This document shows, piece by piece, positions 23,081 to 34,040 of a stretch of DNA of 64,000 nucleotides (position 1 is the first letter of the stretch; the number at the start of each line of letters is the position of its first letter). The position numbers were made by a program, and so were the translations under genes. The notes beneath the pieces are model-generated. The model had not been told where the DNA came from. It saw only the letters and a list, made by a program, of their open reading frames with translations, and ran no database searches. The stretch is from Siphonodentalium dalli (taxonomy: Eukaryota; Mollusca; Scaphopoda; Gadilida; Siphonodentaliidae). The stretch lies in the NCBI GenBank assembly GCA_032622095.1, contig CP136067.1, positions 123,973,030 to 124,037,029 of the forward strand, given 5' to 3'.

Positions 23081-23293
23081 CAGTGGTGCTCGGGGTGTTT
23101 GGCCGCTTGGCCGCGGCGCAGTTGTGGGTGGTTTTTCGGGATTTCGTCGGTGGTGTGGTTTGTTGCTGTTCATCGGGGGGCTCTCGACGAGAGCTTTCCG
23201 ATGGGTGGCGGCGGGCCGTGTTTCCGGTTGGGTCCTGGAGGGTTGCCCGTGGTTCTGCTGTGGTTGGGTGGTCGGTTGCTTTGGGCATTGCTG
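23081..23293 (+). mobile_element. Family B MITE with massive A-to-G change on one strand
   Basis: This palindromic family B copy aligns end to end with the 15122-15295 subfamily. By my alignment about 25 of 32 adenines in the left arm and 26 of 31 in the right arm are guanine on the plus strand. Only about one T-to-C and no G-to-A changes appear. Examples: family 'gtaatttttcagg' reads 'gtggtttttcggg', and 'ggcaacaagcc' reads 'ggcggcgggcc'. The right TA target base pair reads TG. Kept adenines cluster after G and near the hairpin tip. Change of A in both arms of the same strand fits adenosine-to-inosine editing of a folded RNA followed by reverse transcription. Confidence 0.9.
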
Positions 23294-24416
23294 TGTACTT
23301 TCGCCTTGGTGGATGAGGTGAGCTACACACAGCTCATGGACCCGGGCCCTTCGTCTGTTAAGAACAATCAGTGAATAACAAGAAGATACAATCTTCTTGT
23401 TATCGACATTCTGGTTGTTTTTAGACCTTAATCATCCATGGCCTGTTCTTTCTTTCAGATTGTTTGGAGTAGTTCCATCACAATGGGTCTCCTCCTTCTA
23501 CACATTTTCTAATAAGTTACATGCAGACTGCAAAGTATTCCTTTCAAGCATGTGTACATGTAACTGCATACACTATTGGATTGACAGGCTGTGGAAGTAG
23601 TTTACAACTCAGGACTCTCCGAACTTTTTCTTCTCGATTGTTTCGATACCAGAAAACATTTGGGTCTTTCCAAGTCATTTAACGCTCTTGATCGACTTAG
23701 TTACCTGGGGTTTTTGTTACCAGTTTCCAGCCTTAAAGTAAATTCCGATCAGGGGCATTGACCAACGGAATATGGCCTCTGTCTGGTGTATTTATTAACT
23801 GAAGTAAAATACTGTCATTTGACGGTCAGTCAGAAAATACTTATTTTGCGCCTTGATCAGTTTGTCGATTTGGGGTTGCACATTTACTGACAGTCGGTCG
23901 CAGACCTTACAAGCATGATGCAGTGGCTATTTAACTCTGGGTTTTCTTCACCATACATGAGTTGGTGGTATGTTTCTAATCGTCTTTACAGTTGCTACTT
24001 CCTCGTGTTACATCCAGATTGAACATTCAGGTAACAATAGATTTCCTTCCTCTGGTGTCGAAACGTCGGGATAGCTTGGTTCGTTCAGTCACATACCATG
24101 GAGCTGGGTGACCTATGCTTTCTGCATATAACCCGCTTACTCCAGGGAGGAGGTGGCACATGCATGTACCTGTATATGAGATTTCACAATTACCGGTTTG
24201 TCTGACTTCAGAACCAAAGGGGGGAGGTGCAGAGTTTCAGCCATTGGGCTTATTCTCCCACTCTCTCCACTCTACCTGGTAGCATCAATCAAATCTGCAA
24301 ATCAGTACCTTTTGATCCATTTGTTGCTAAAAAACTCAGCAGGTTCAAAAGAATTATTCTCAACTAAAATACAATAGTATCTCATTCCTCGCATCCTCCT
24401 CCTATGAGTTGATTCT

Positions 24417-24510
24417 ACCATGTAGTTCAGTGTGTAACGTATCTTTGACGGGAATATAACATTTTCAATAGAAAATACATATTCCCTAATAAGATACTTA
24501 CACACTGAAC
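24417..24510. repeat. DIRS internal complementary region
   Basis: 24417-24458 is the reverse complement of the extreme left end (through 'tatattcccgtcaaag'). 24459-24510 is the reverse complement of the extreme right end (24769-24820, 'ttctattgaaaatgt'). The join 'gaatata/acattttc' represents the circle junction template used to regenerate both termini. Confidence 0.88.
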
Positions 24511-24583
24511 TCACATGTCCCTCCCAAATTGGGATTTTCCCTCCCCGCTGCTCGGTCACACCCCTCGAATCTTGTAAGAGGAT

Positions 24584-24781
24584 AAAAAGAGGCCGATTAC
24601 TGTGGGTCCACTTGCTTATATACATAACGAGTGGACAAATGACCTTGACCTGCTACGTCATAATAATAATGATTCAAAAGGTACTTAAGCTATTTCGTAC
24701 CAAAATAATAAATTTTAAACGGATCTCATAGAATCCTTTCTTGTGAATAAAGATGAATATACCATGTAGTTCAGTGTGTAA
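24584..24781 (-). repeat. DIRS right inverted terminal repeat
   Basis: Exact complement of 20042-20239; its outer extension runs to 24820. Confidence 0.92.
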
Positions 24782-24820
24782 GTATCTTATTAGGGAATAT
24801 GTATTTTCTATTGAAAATGT

Positions 24821-26016
24821 TATTTCTATTTGATCACCCGACCGGAATGTTTCATATGACTTTAAGCATTGAATGAAATCTTGTAGTGGCTGATTATTGG
24901 TAGTATTGTGAAATACACATGGTTGACGACAAAATTTTAATGTGAACACGAGCAATTTTATGTGATACTTATTCAAAAGTGTTGCTCAAGTTATCTAAGG
25001 GGACTTGGCCCAAATATCGGGTTAACTATGTCCAGATTATTTTGGTCATTCATAGGGTTTGCACGGCCATGAGTTTTCAAAATTGACTTATCGACCGTTA
25101 TAGTTGAGGTTAATCGCTCATATATGCATCATATATTACATCCAGGTAAACAAGTGATAAATGCGAAATTACGATGACTAATTTACATCCATTCTGAACA
25201 CAGTTATAAACTTTCAGTGTTCCATGTTTTATTTCATATACAATAAGGATTACTCATTCATCCCAATGTAGTTATAAACATGCCCTTACTGTTATAAATA
25301 CTGCCACAATTGACAATGAGCCCGATGTCTGCAAACTGCACGCATGACATCACAGTAACTGTGCAAAATATTCATGAAGTAAAGCTGATCTTGGCCGTGA
25401 GCCACCGATATGTATTTCGGCTGAGCACGTGCTTGGCATTAAGCCGGCTAAAGGCATCAACTGTTGCGAAAGTCGTGCACTTGCACTGAAGTTAACAAGG
25501 ACTGAAGTTAACAAGGACATAGGTAGACAGTGGCAGATAGTTAAGCTTTTGTGGGGGGTGACTGGAATGCAGGTGACTGGAATGCAGTCACAATTACTGC
25601 CATGTATAACCTGGACATTTTCAATAAAATGTTGCAAGAAATAATGAAGCAAATTTATAGTTTATATTCGTTACCACTTTGGCGAATGTATGTAGCACTA
25701 ATAAGTAATAACTAATTGACAAACTTGTCTCTGGCTAACTGTCCAGTAACTTTGAACTTTCCATGTCTCGCAAAATTTTGACTTTGTGAATAATGGGGAA
25801 TGTTTTAAGGTATGAAATTTGAAAATGAAACATGGATGCATTCCGATGCACGTCGTCCATTTTGGCTATGATTGCTAATTGCCGATCCATAGGAAAATAA
25901 ATTAAAATTCACAGTTAAACATATAGAAAATATCAAGGCCCTGACACACATATGTATAGTCTGATGTTTTCACATCAGACAAGTTTGGTCATGTTTTTGT
26001 TGAGGAAAACAACATA
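24821..26016. other. No gene seen
   Basis: AT-rich. 25483-25515 holds a short duplication of 'actgaagttaacaagg' and 25558-25590 a duplication of 'gtgactggaatgca'. The open frames across 25350-25650 show no family resemblance and are best explained by chance. Confidence 0.45.
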
Positions 26017-26226
26017 CAGTAAGGCCCTAATTAATCGACTCCTTAACCACAGCAGAATTATGGGTTACTTTTCAGGATTTAGTTGGAAATATGGCTTGTT
26101 GCCATTCATCGGAAAACTCGGGGAGAGCTTTCCGATGAATGGCAACAAGCCATATTTCCAACTAAATCCTGAAAAGTTACCCATAATTCTGCTGTGGTTA
26201 AGGAGTCGATTTATTAGGCATTAATG
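26017..26226. mobile_element. Tigger-like palindromic MITE, family B, near-perfect hairpin
   Basis: TA-flanked, CAGTAAGGCCCTAATTAATC at the left and 'taggcattaatg' at the right. About 100-bp arms are almost exact complements around 'ctcggggag'. Confidence 0.88.
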
Positions 26227-26931
26227 TATATGGACAGCATCTGCTTCAGCAATGATCGCTGTGGAGACACTATATTTCCAGAGCAGGAAAACACTCTTTC
26301 TGATGGCATTATATACACAACCATAACCACCCCCCCCCCCCCCAGGCGATCTTTGATGAAAGAAATAACCATTGCCTACCTACCGCGCCTGTCGAAGGTT
26401 AGTCGATTAAACAGATAATAATCACTAAATTCATCCTCTGGGAACCTCATTCTGCATATGACATTATATAATTCTTGGGAAAGGGACACAGCTTCTAAAA
26501 ATGGTAGCTATTATTCACTATTTGTCATCATCCATCAATCCCCAAGAGGCTACTCTACGCATAGAAGCAATCCCTGTTCCGATCGGACATATAATTTCTG
26601 AGATATTCGTCATCAAATCCAGATCAATTCCAAAAATTTCATTGAAAGACTTTAAGTTGTCACAAACAGAATTTCAGAAAGACAAAATTTTATTAAAAAA
26701 AACTTCCATTCGGCTATGATAAAAATATCTTTTCAACACACTGTTTCGTTTACTAAGATCTAACATTGGTTGAATCACGTCTGTGCTTTGACAATGACTG
26801 ACATGCTCAAATTCGGTTTTTATTTGACTTTGAAACATGTGCATAATGCATGCTGCATGTAACATAATCTCACAGTTCCATCCCTGCACTATCTCCCTTC
26901 GCAATACATTGCTGTCGATAACATTGAAATG
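26227..26931. other. Poly-C tract and possible 3' flank of the HECT-like pseudogene
   Basis: A run of about 15 C lies at 26329-26343. On the minus strand 26500-26904 contains partly open frames (for example EIFGIDLDLMTNISEI) directly downstream of the HECT-like C-terminus. They could be a further domain or UTR; I do not recognise them. Confidence 0.3.
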
Positions 26932-27031
26932 TTACCTTAGAAGAAATATATTGTCATAGCTTACTGACAATTCCAGCACATGCAGATTGCTTCCCTTACA
27001 AAACTGTACAAAGTTTTTTTGGGGATAACCC
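26932..27031 (-). pseudogene. HECT-like protein, C-terminal piece (left of the 19-kb insertion)
   Basis: The minus-strand frame KGYPQKNFVQFCKGSN, then LHVLELSVSYDNIFLLR, then stop, resembles the end of the HECT C-lobe ('FL.FCTGS...LELP.SY'), though the middle part holding the usual catalytic Cys region is missing. Joined through one TTAA to 46252 it continues the frame LKKYI-KGYPQ without a break. The gene is broken by stops and by the insertion. Confidence 0.5.
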
Positions 27032-27642
27032 TTAACCCTTTTAGTGCCAGGGGCCGATCTCATCGGCCCTAATTTATGGTCTGTAGAGTGCCCTAAAAAA
27101 AATGATTTGCGTTTAGTACACACTAAAATTATAGTTATGGCAGAGGAAATGGGCTGTGCTGTAGCACATTAATAGTAGTTTATGAATATTTAAAAAGAAC
27201 GGGAAGTTTGTCAACCAAAATTTTTTATGAACTAATTTCCCAAGTTTTTTGTGTGAATGTGCTACCTGACATCGAAAAATAGACTATCTCGATTCCAGCA
27301 ACGGCGACTATGCTATAATAGCATCTATGGATAAAATTCGACTGAATTTCGGTTCAAGAAACCCGTCGGCAGTTTTTAAGAGAGTCATTGACTTCTCTTG
27401 GAGGTATTTCGCTTTGTTTCTACAGTCGAACATTTGTGAATATTTTCGGAATAATTTTTTTTAAATGAAAAAAAAAAAAAAAAAATTCAAATTTATTTTC
27501 CTGCTGGATGACAATCGACTTTTAAAATGCAAATTAGAACACTTTTATTTATTTTGGAATCCTCCAGAAATACCGGACTTTTGTACTCAAAATATCGTAC
27601 TCATTTCGTAACCATATACTGAGGCTACATATTAAGTATTTA

Positions 27643-30600
27643 TTAAGTGTCAGAATCAGAATCACTGTCCGTTTCGCAAATTACATCACATAAGTCACAG
27701 TCAATGTCCGATTCATCATCAGATGCTTCACGGTCACTTGGTTCATGTTCAGTGCACTCTTCATTGCTTAGAATGTCAACAAGTTCAGCAGGAGCAATCT
27801 CATCTGCGGTCCAATCGAAATCTATATTTCCTGCAGAATCTAAGTTCCATCCTAGCCCGATTGGAGATGGAATGTCGGGGTTAGGAACATGTGATGTGTT
27901 CCAGACCAAAGCCTGATAATTCGCTCTGTCAATATGTTTTTTCAGGGACGATCTACACGGCGGCAACAAACTCATATCGGTACCCGTACAACTACTAATT
28001 ATAGCGCCAGATTTTACGTGGAATTTGCGACTGAAGGTGTCGTATCGTAGTTTGTTGATATCTGTGTATTTCCGTCCGCCGTAGAGGTAACACACGAAAC
28101 GTTCTAGTTCATCGTATGTCCTATCGCTGACACTCGGTGTGTTGCCAAATGTAAATGCTTCGAGGAAATCTGGATTGTCAATTACAATTTTCAGAGCATT
28201 GATTTTCCCCTTTCTCACAAACGAACTGACGGTATCACAACCAGTAAACGCGTGTAGTGCAGGGAGGGCAGAACATAGAGGTACCCCATGCAAAGATGAT
28301 GCCTCTTTGATGTCTAGCAATCGGCGCTTATTGCCCATACCTGTGTCAAATAGTATGTTAGGTACAATATCGGGGGCATACTTCAACAAAATAATGAACA
28401 CATCAGTGTCCGAACATCTTACTATTATTGTCGATGTAGCAGCTTCGTTTGCGGACGCATGCAAACAATGTAATACAATTTTAGTGTCCGCTTCTTCTTG
28501 CGTTGAACACAACTCTTGTACAAGAGAAACTGACACTGTTTCGCCATCAATGCTGGTCAAAGAGAAGCACTTGTCCTGACATGAAAAAAACATGAATCGG
28601 TTTGCAAGTTTTTTGGCATACTTGGGATTTTGCCATTCTCTAAATAGCAAATTTATTAACTGTGTTTTATTTTCACTGTTACTGAGAATTTTTTTCCAGT
28701 CCCTCGGAGTTTTGGTTTTGGGTACGGCTATTAGAAACGTATCCGAGTGACCACGTCTGTCACGCTCGAACGATTTAATGGAATTTTCCTTATAGCTATC
28801 AGTAACAAAATGAACCTGTCCCTTGTCGGCCAGTATACCGAAAATGTGCTCAGCCACACCACTGAACGACTCTGGAATACCACACAAAGATTGTATCAAT
28901 GCATTTCCATCGTATACGTGAATTGTGTTTTGTTTTGGGGCACTCACAACCGGCTCGAGCTCTATTTCCAGCTTATGCATCAACTTTGATTTATCCGTTT
29001 TGTAAGGACAGCCGTCTGCGGTTGCCAAGGCCCACGGAATAGGACCCAGCGGGTAAGTGAGAGTCAGCTCCAGGTTGATGTTGTGCTGGCATGCTAGAAG
29101 GACCATCTGCCCAAAAATGTTTCTCTCTGCTTTCAACTGAACAATTTTGTTATTCGATGCTTTCAGTTTGCGCCGAACAACCATAGATGAAAATGTCTTG
29201 ATGCCAGACTTTTTGATAGGATCGTGGAATTTAACACTCTTGTCAATAATCCTATCGTTAATGAAGTCATTCATCGCCGTAACACCTTGACTACGAATCG
29301 TGAGCAAATCATCGGCAACATCTACTGGTGCTGGCATACCGGACGATATATTGTACAACTCCTCTTTATTCACAACTTTGAACGGGTTCAAAAAATTGTC
29401 AAATGCTTCTTCCAATTTCTGAACAGACAGTTCACTCCGAAACATGCTCGCAGATTCCATTTCCTTGTGCAAAAATCAATCCGAATCCTCAACACCAATC
29501 ATTGCAAGGGTCTCTTCGACATATTTGGTTCGCTGATACCTTGTGACACACCACCTTTCGTATGCTGCTTTATTTCGACTTAGTCCTATTATTCCACCGT
29601 GGCTTTTGGCATGACGGTTTATTGTTTGCTCTATCGTAATATTAACGGGTGCTCTTGAGGCAGGCACATCTGACCGACACACACTGAATCCATTCATCCT
29701 AAGTAGATCACTAGCACCTGGGTGCGTCTTGTCAAGGTTTCTCATCGAATGGAGATAGAAGGGCAAATACCTGGCGTAATTGTGATGGTTCATTGAGAAT
29801 AGTAGCGGGCACAGTCGTTCTAAGGACAGCTTCCATTTGTGGAAGCTGTTCCGTGTCTCGTTGAGTTGGCGTTTTGAGCTCTTGTATGATTATTCCATGT
29901 GCAGAATGAGTGGTACCAGCTCCAGACGGAGTCTCCTCATTTAAATCAAAATTGTCCCAACAAAAATGCACCACAGAATTTTCACCGAGAGATATTCCCT
30001 CGTATTATAGAGTCACGTGTCGCGAGACTATTGAATATTGCTGTTTCTAACTCAAGCGTTTTTGTGTATGATTGACAATGCCCATATCTGTTTAGAATAG
30101 TCAGTAATTCAGCACTGCCGGTCAAATGACGGACTGTCATTGCCAGACATGCATGTTTTGGCATTAACCACTGACCGTTTGAGATAGAATAGCAGATGTC
30201 CTCAGAACACGATTCAACAAATCTTCCTTTTTTATCAGACAACTTTCCACATACTTTGCCAGATACCAATGTTTTGAGAAAATGCTGCAACAGTGGAGGT
30301 GGCTTTGAACAACCTGATCGAAACCAGGATGCAGTCAGCGGCCAAGGCATTTCATTCCCTGAACTGTGTGTGGAAAGTACATGTCGTCGTAACATGAGAG
30401 CGACTTCCTCGGCTCGTTTATCCTCAGAACAAGCTAGTTCAAATGCCCTTTCGATCGCTTGTCCACGTTAAACGGTATCCGAGTATACAAGTTCTCCACG
30501 ATAACCTGGCTGCCAAAATTTAATTCGTTCCCCAAAATGGTTTATAAGCTTATCCTTTAGCTTGTCCGTTTTGTAATTCTCATTTACATCTCCAGGGAAT

Positions 30601-31385
30601 AATTCAGCCATCATCAGTAAATATCGTTCCTTGACCATTGTCATTCTTTCAACACACTGCATCCCGATAATATTACATTCAACATATTTACACAGTTTGT
30701 CGAATATGGCCTGATGTTTTGATTCAATTGTGCAATCGCTACCGATGTCTGTTCCCTTACTTTGTCGAGAATCCCGAGTATAATTCCTGCGACAAACACT
30801 GTGGTAATGCGCCTCACGAGCCACCAAATCTAGACCGCGAATAACACAGAGCAAGTCCTCATCCCCCTGTTTCATTGCGGCAGCATGTATAGAGTAGTTT
30901 GCTGTTTGTGTCATACATTTAAGTAGGCCTATTCGATTTCTTTTTACGTACACGTACTCTTTTTTGCAAAATAAACATGCGTCAGAAGGCAGCAATGGGG
31001 ACCCAACAGAAGAATTAGCAGAACATCGTTTTGTCCGCTTTTCACCACGGGAACCTTCGCCATTGTCGACAATTTGTCGTTTCAGCGTCTTGGTATTGGT
31101 AAAGTTTTGATAGCACCACCTGTGATAACCGTGATGCATAATGTCATACTCAGCAGGAACATTTGTGCAAATATCAGTTAGTTTCACATTGGGCTTCGAA
31201 GATTTCGAACGTTCATCAACAATCTGGCGAATTTTGTCGAACCTGGTTTCAGTAAGTTGTACTAAGACTGTGTCGTGTGTGTTGCGCTCATAGTGGACGA
31301 TACATCGGCGATCATTGGATCTAGCCACTCTTCGTGACAGCATCCGTTTTTTGGCACTTAGCTGCACAGCGGTTTCCTTCGACAT
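27643..31385 (-). pseudogene. Large transposon-borne protein with C-terminal FEN1/XPG-like PIN nuclease, broken
   Basis: One minus-strand gene of about 1,240 codons. N-terminal part from ATG at 31385: basic, with Cys/His pairs (CLFCKK; HYHSVCRRNY) suggesting zinc binding. Middle: WDNFDLNEETPSGAGTTHS and NHHNYARYLPFYLHSM, then HGGIIGLSRNKAAYERW, blocks I recall from uncharacterised multicopy proteins of cnidarians and other invertebrates. C-terminal 609 codons (from 29472): a complete FEN1-type acidic set, with VYDGNAL (D188), FVTDS (D225), EEADTK (326-329), CSDTDV (D355, D357) and FTGCDT (D413) followed by a helix-hairpin-helix-like KGKINALK. The tail is very acidic. Lesions: in-frame TAA at 30468-30470, frameshifts near 29985 and 29810, in-frame TGA at 29476-29478. 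Nuclease function is inferred from motifs only. Confidence 0.78.
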
Positions 31386-32099
31386 TTCTTTGATGGGTTG
31401 TGCAATATCAAAATGACAATAGTGTACTCTCTATAAACATGTGAGGGTATGTCACCTGCATACACCTAGACTTAATGCACATTAAGATAACCTCTTGCTT
31501 ATGTTAACACCATTTGGTTTCGACAAGAGGATGATCTCAAACAATTGAATATAACAGGAACACGGTGATATAATATAGCAAATGAATACAAGTAATGTTA
31601 ATATGACCAATTATAAGCAGAATGAAATATCACTGGCAAATAACTGACTTAACCCTTTACCCAACAGTAATATGTCTAACGTCGTCATCCCAGCCAACAG
31701 AACTTTCTGGTAACGTCAAAGTTATAGGAAAAAATGTATTATTAAATCTTATGGTGGCTCTTGTTTATCTGCATGGATGGGGTTTTTTATTTTAATTAAT
31801 TGGTAACAATTCATTTTCATGTTTATGAAAGTCAAGTCCCCCCATTAGGCAATGTGCAAAAATATTAAATTTAATTCATACTATACATCCTTAGTAAGAT
31901 GGTTTGTTTGATCATATATTCAATCTGACGATGGAGAACAAGGAGACACTATGGGGTTGGTAAGTATGTTTCCGGATTTTTCTTGACCCTGATTCGTTGC
32001 ATAGAATTAAAATCAATTTCACATTGAAATGTATCAGAATCTGAATTTTATTGCTGTAATTTCAGCTGGTAATTTCCGAAAATTTATCTTATTATAGTG

Positions 32100-32640
32100 T
32101 TCAATTTATCAACAGAAATATTGTAAAACAACAAAACGCCGGAGATTTGGTTGTGTACGGTACTGCGTGAGACAACACAGTCGCCATAATTTCTTTACTG
32201 TTAGCAATCACTTTCAAATAAAAAAAATGAGATCGTTTTGCAGTGCATTCCTTTAAATTTTCACATCTACGTGCGCACCAACCACTCTAGTTCATGTCCA
32301 CATGAATGCGTACCATACTTTGACATCGTTAAAAAAAATTATCCCCCATTATATATTGCAAATATAAATATATAAATTTGCAAAACAGAAAACGTCGTCG
32401 ATTGAGTTGTGTATTACGTAAGACGGTAAGGCAACACAGTCGCCGTAATTTCTTAACTGTTAGCAATCACTTTCTAATAAAATAATGAGATCGTTTTACG
32501 CGTGCATTCCTTTAAATTTTCACATCTACATGTGCACTAATAACTCTAGTCCATGGTCATATGAATGCGTACCATACTTTGACATCGTTAAATAAAATTA
32601 TCCTCAATATTTTATCAACAAAAACATCGCGAAGATTTGT
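32100..32640 (+). repeat. Tandem repeat, period about 255 bp, 2.2 copies
   Basis: Units starting near 32105, 32365 and (partial) 32605 share 'caacacagtcgcc.taattt', 'tgttagcaatcacttt', 'gcattcctttaaattttcac' and 'accatactttgacatcgtta'. AT-rich, non-coding. Confidence 0.82.
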
Positions 32641-32712
32641 ATGGAATTTGACGTTGTAACCTCGATTTCCCGAATTACCTTCACGTTTCCCCAATCACTA
32701 GCAAAGGGTTAA

Positions 32713-33640
32713 CCAACTTCTACTTATTTGCATTTAATAATGTACCAACGAAATTCAATAAAATGTGGAAATGCATTATGAAATTGATTCCAGTATTGTG
32801 AAAATCTTATTAACTGTTGTTGACACGTGATCACAAATAGTAACCAATGTAAACAAAACACAAGCCATGATCGTGAGGATACAGAAATAAGATGTACAGC
32901 GTCGACGTAAATACTTTGATAATTACTCGTGTGTCATGTTTAAAAAAAGAGATAAAAACAGCATTAATAGACTAAAAATTCAATTTTTTAAATCATAGGT
33001 TAGAAGTTGAAATGCTATTCCATAACAATATAATGTTTAATATGTCGGAATAGAAACATTTTTACCCATACAAGCAGCCGATTTTGGGCAAGAGCAGTTT
33101 CTCGAATTGCGCCAAAAACTGCAACATTTGCCTTTGTGAAAACCAGATATAGTTTGGTTTGATTGGGCTGATTTACGCGAAAGCAATTTCGTGAGATGAT
33201 TTACGTCGCAGGTGCCCGCTTAGGATTTTAATGGAATTTAATAGCATTTAATTGTTTCGAATGTGCGTTTCTTGATACTCCAATCCCCCAGATGCGTTCG
33301 AAAACATAATCAAGGTGGACTTTGTATCAGACACTTGGTTAATTAAATGCACACAAGACTTATTTTTATTGTTTTAATGACTTTTTTCGAGGCCACAAGC
33401 GACCCGGAAATAAAAATTTCGCCCCACATGTTTATTTCATGAAACGACATGTTTTGTTTGTACATTTCTTGTCGATGATTCAATTGTTTTCAATGTCATT
33501 GTGGACGTACATGTAGGAGCAAGTGTTAGTATAGAAAGTCGGAGTGGACATGATAGTTACAACCAATAAAATACAACGATACCAGATTGAAATATTTCCA
33601 AAGGAGATTTAGACTAAATAGGAGGACAAGTGCAAATTTG
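32713..33640. other. No gene seen
   Basis: AT-rich sequence with no coding frame or clear repeat. Confidence 0.4.
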
Positions 33641-33659
33641 GAGTCAATCAGTTCAGTAA

Positions 33660-34040
33660 CGATGTGGTGTTCAAAGCATTGAATCGCAAATGCCCATATT
33701 CTGATCATGATGTAATCGGATTAGCACACATACACATTTTGTGGACTGGTGCACATTTCGAGTGACTCATAGTTATTCAGCGACAATCCAAATTATACCA
33801 CAGCAGTGATTCAGTGACAATGTGGCGAAGCAGTACATCGAAAATGCCCATATTTTGATCATGATGTATTCTGATGAGCACACATACAAATTTTGTGGAA
33901 TGGTGCACATTAGAGTATTCAGTGATTCAGAGTGATTGAGTGACAATGCAGTGATTCAGAGGGATTCAGTGACCATTCAGTGGTTCAGTAACCAGTGGCA
34001 AAGTGACAATGTGGCGAAGCAGTGCATCGAAAATGTCCAC
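33660..34040 (+). repeat. Duplicated segment with 'cagtgattcag' runs
   Basis: 'gcccatattctgatcatgat' then 'gcacacatacacattttgtgg' near 33690 recurs near 33850, and 'gtgacaatgtggcgaagcag' occurs at about 33817 and 34004. Between them 'cagtgattcag' is repeated several times. Non-coding, unit about 160-190 bp. Confidence 0.65.

Larger units (their letters stand above)
20021..24820. mobile_element. DIRS-type (tyrosine-recombinase) retroelement, non-autonomous copy
   Basis: The structure is diagnostic. Inverted terminal repeats at 20042-20239 and 24584-24781 are identical over 198 bp when one is reverse-complemented. Each has its own unequal outer extension. An internal complementary region at 24417-24510 joins the complements of the two extreme ends, as expected for DIRS elements, whose cDNA is closed into a circle and integrated by a tyrosine recombinase. 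No target duplication is seen, also as expected. Inside I find no intact gag, RT/RNase H or recombinase frame, yet the end identity implies recent insertion. So this copy was probably already non-autonomous and was moved in trans. Confidence 0.82.

Noticed and set aside
22908-23374. GC-rich open frames on both strands
   Set aside because: They arise because A-to-G change removes stop codons from the MITE hairpin; no protein family fits.
24302-24976. Two minus-strand open frames as a gene
   Set aside because: They lie in the DIRS inverted repeat and internal complementary region and are explained by that structure.
25350-25652. 100-codon minus-strand open frame
   Set aside because: No motif, overlapping open frame on the other strand, and short local duplications; likely chance.
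26500-26904. Separate gene downstream of the HECT-like end
   Set aside because: Frames are partly open but contain stops and match nothing I know; left as uncertain flank.
28139-28579. Plus-strand open frame of 146 codons
   Set aside because: Antisense of the FEN1-like coding region, whose motifs are unmistakable on the minus strand.
31653-32708. Independent 1.06-kb TTAA MITE
   Set aside because: Only about ten terminal bases agree between 31653 and 32708, whereas 31653 and 45208 agree over 15 with the TTAA; kept only as an alternative.
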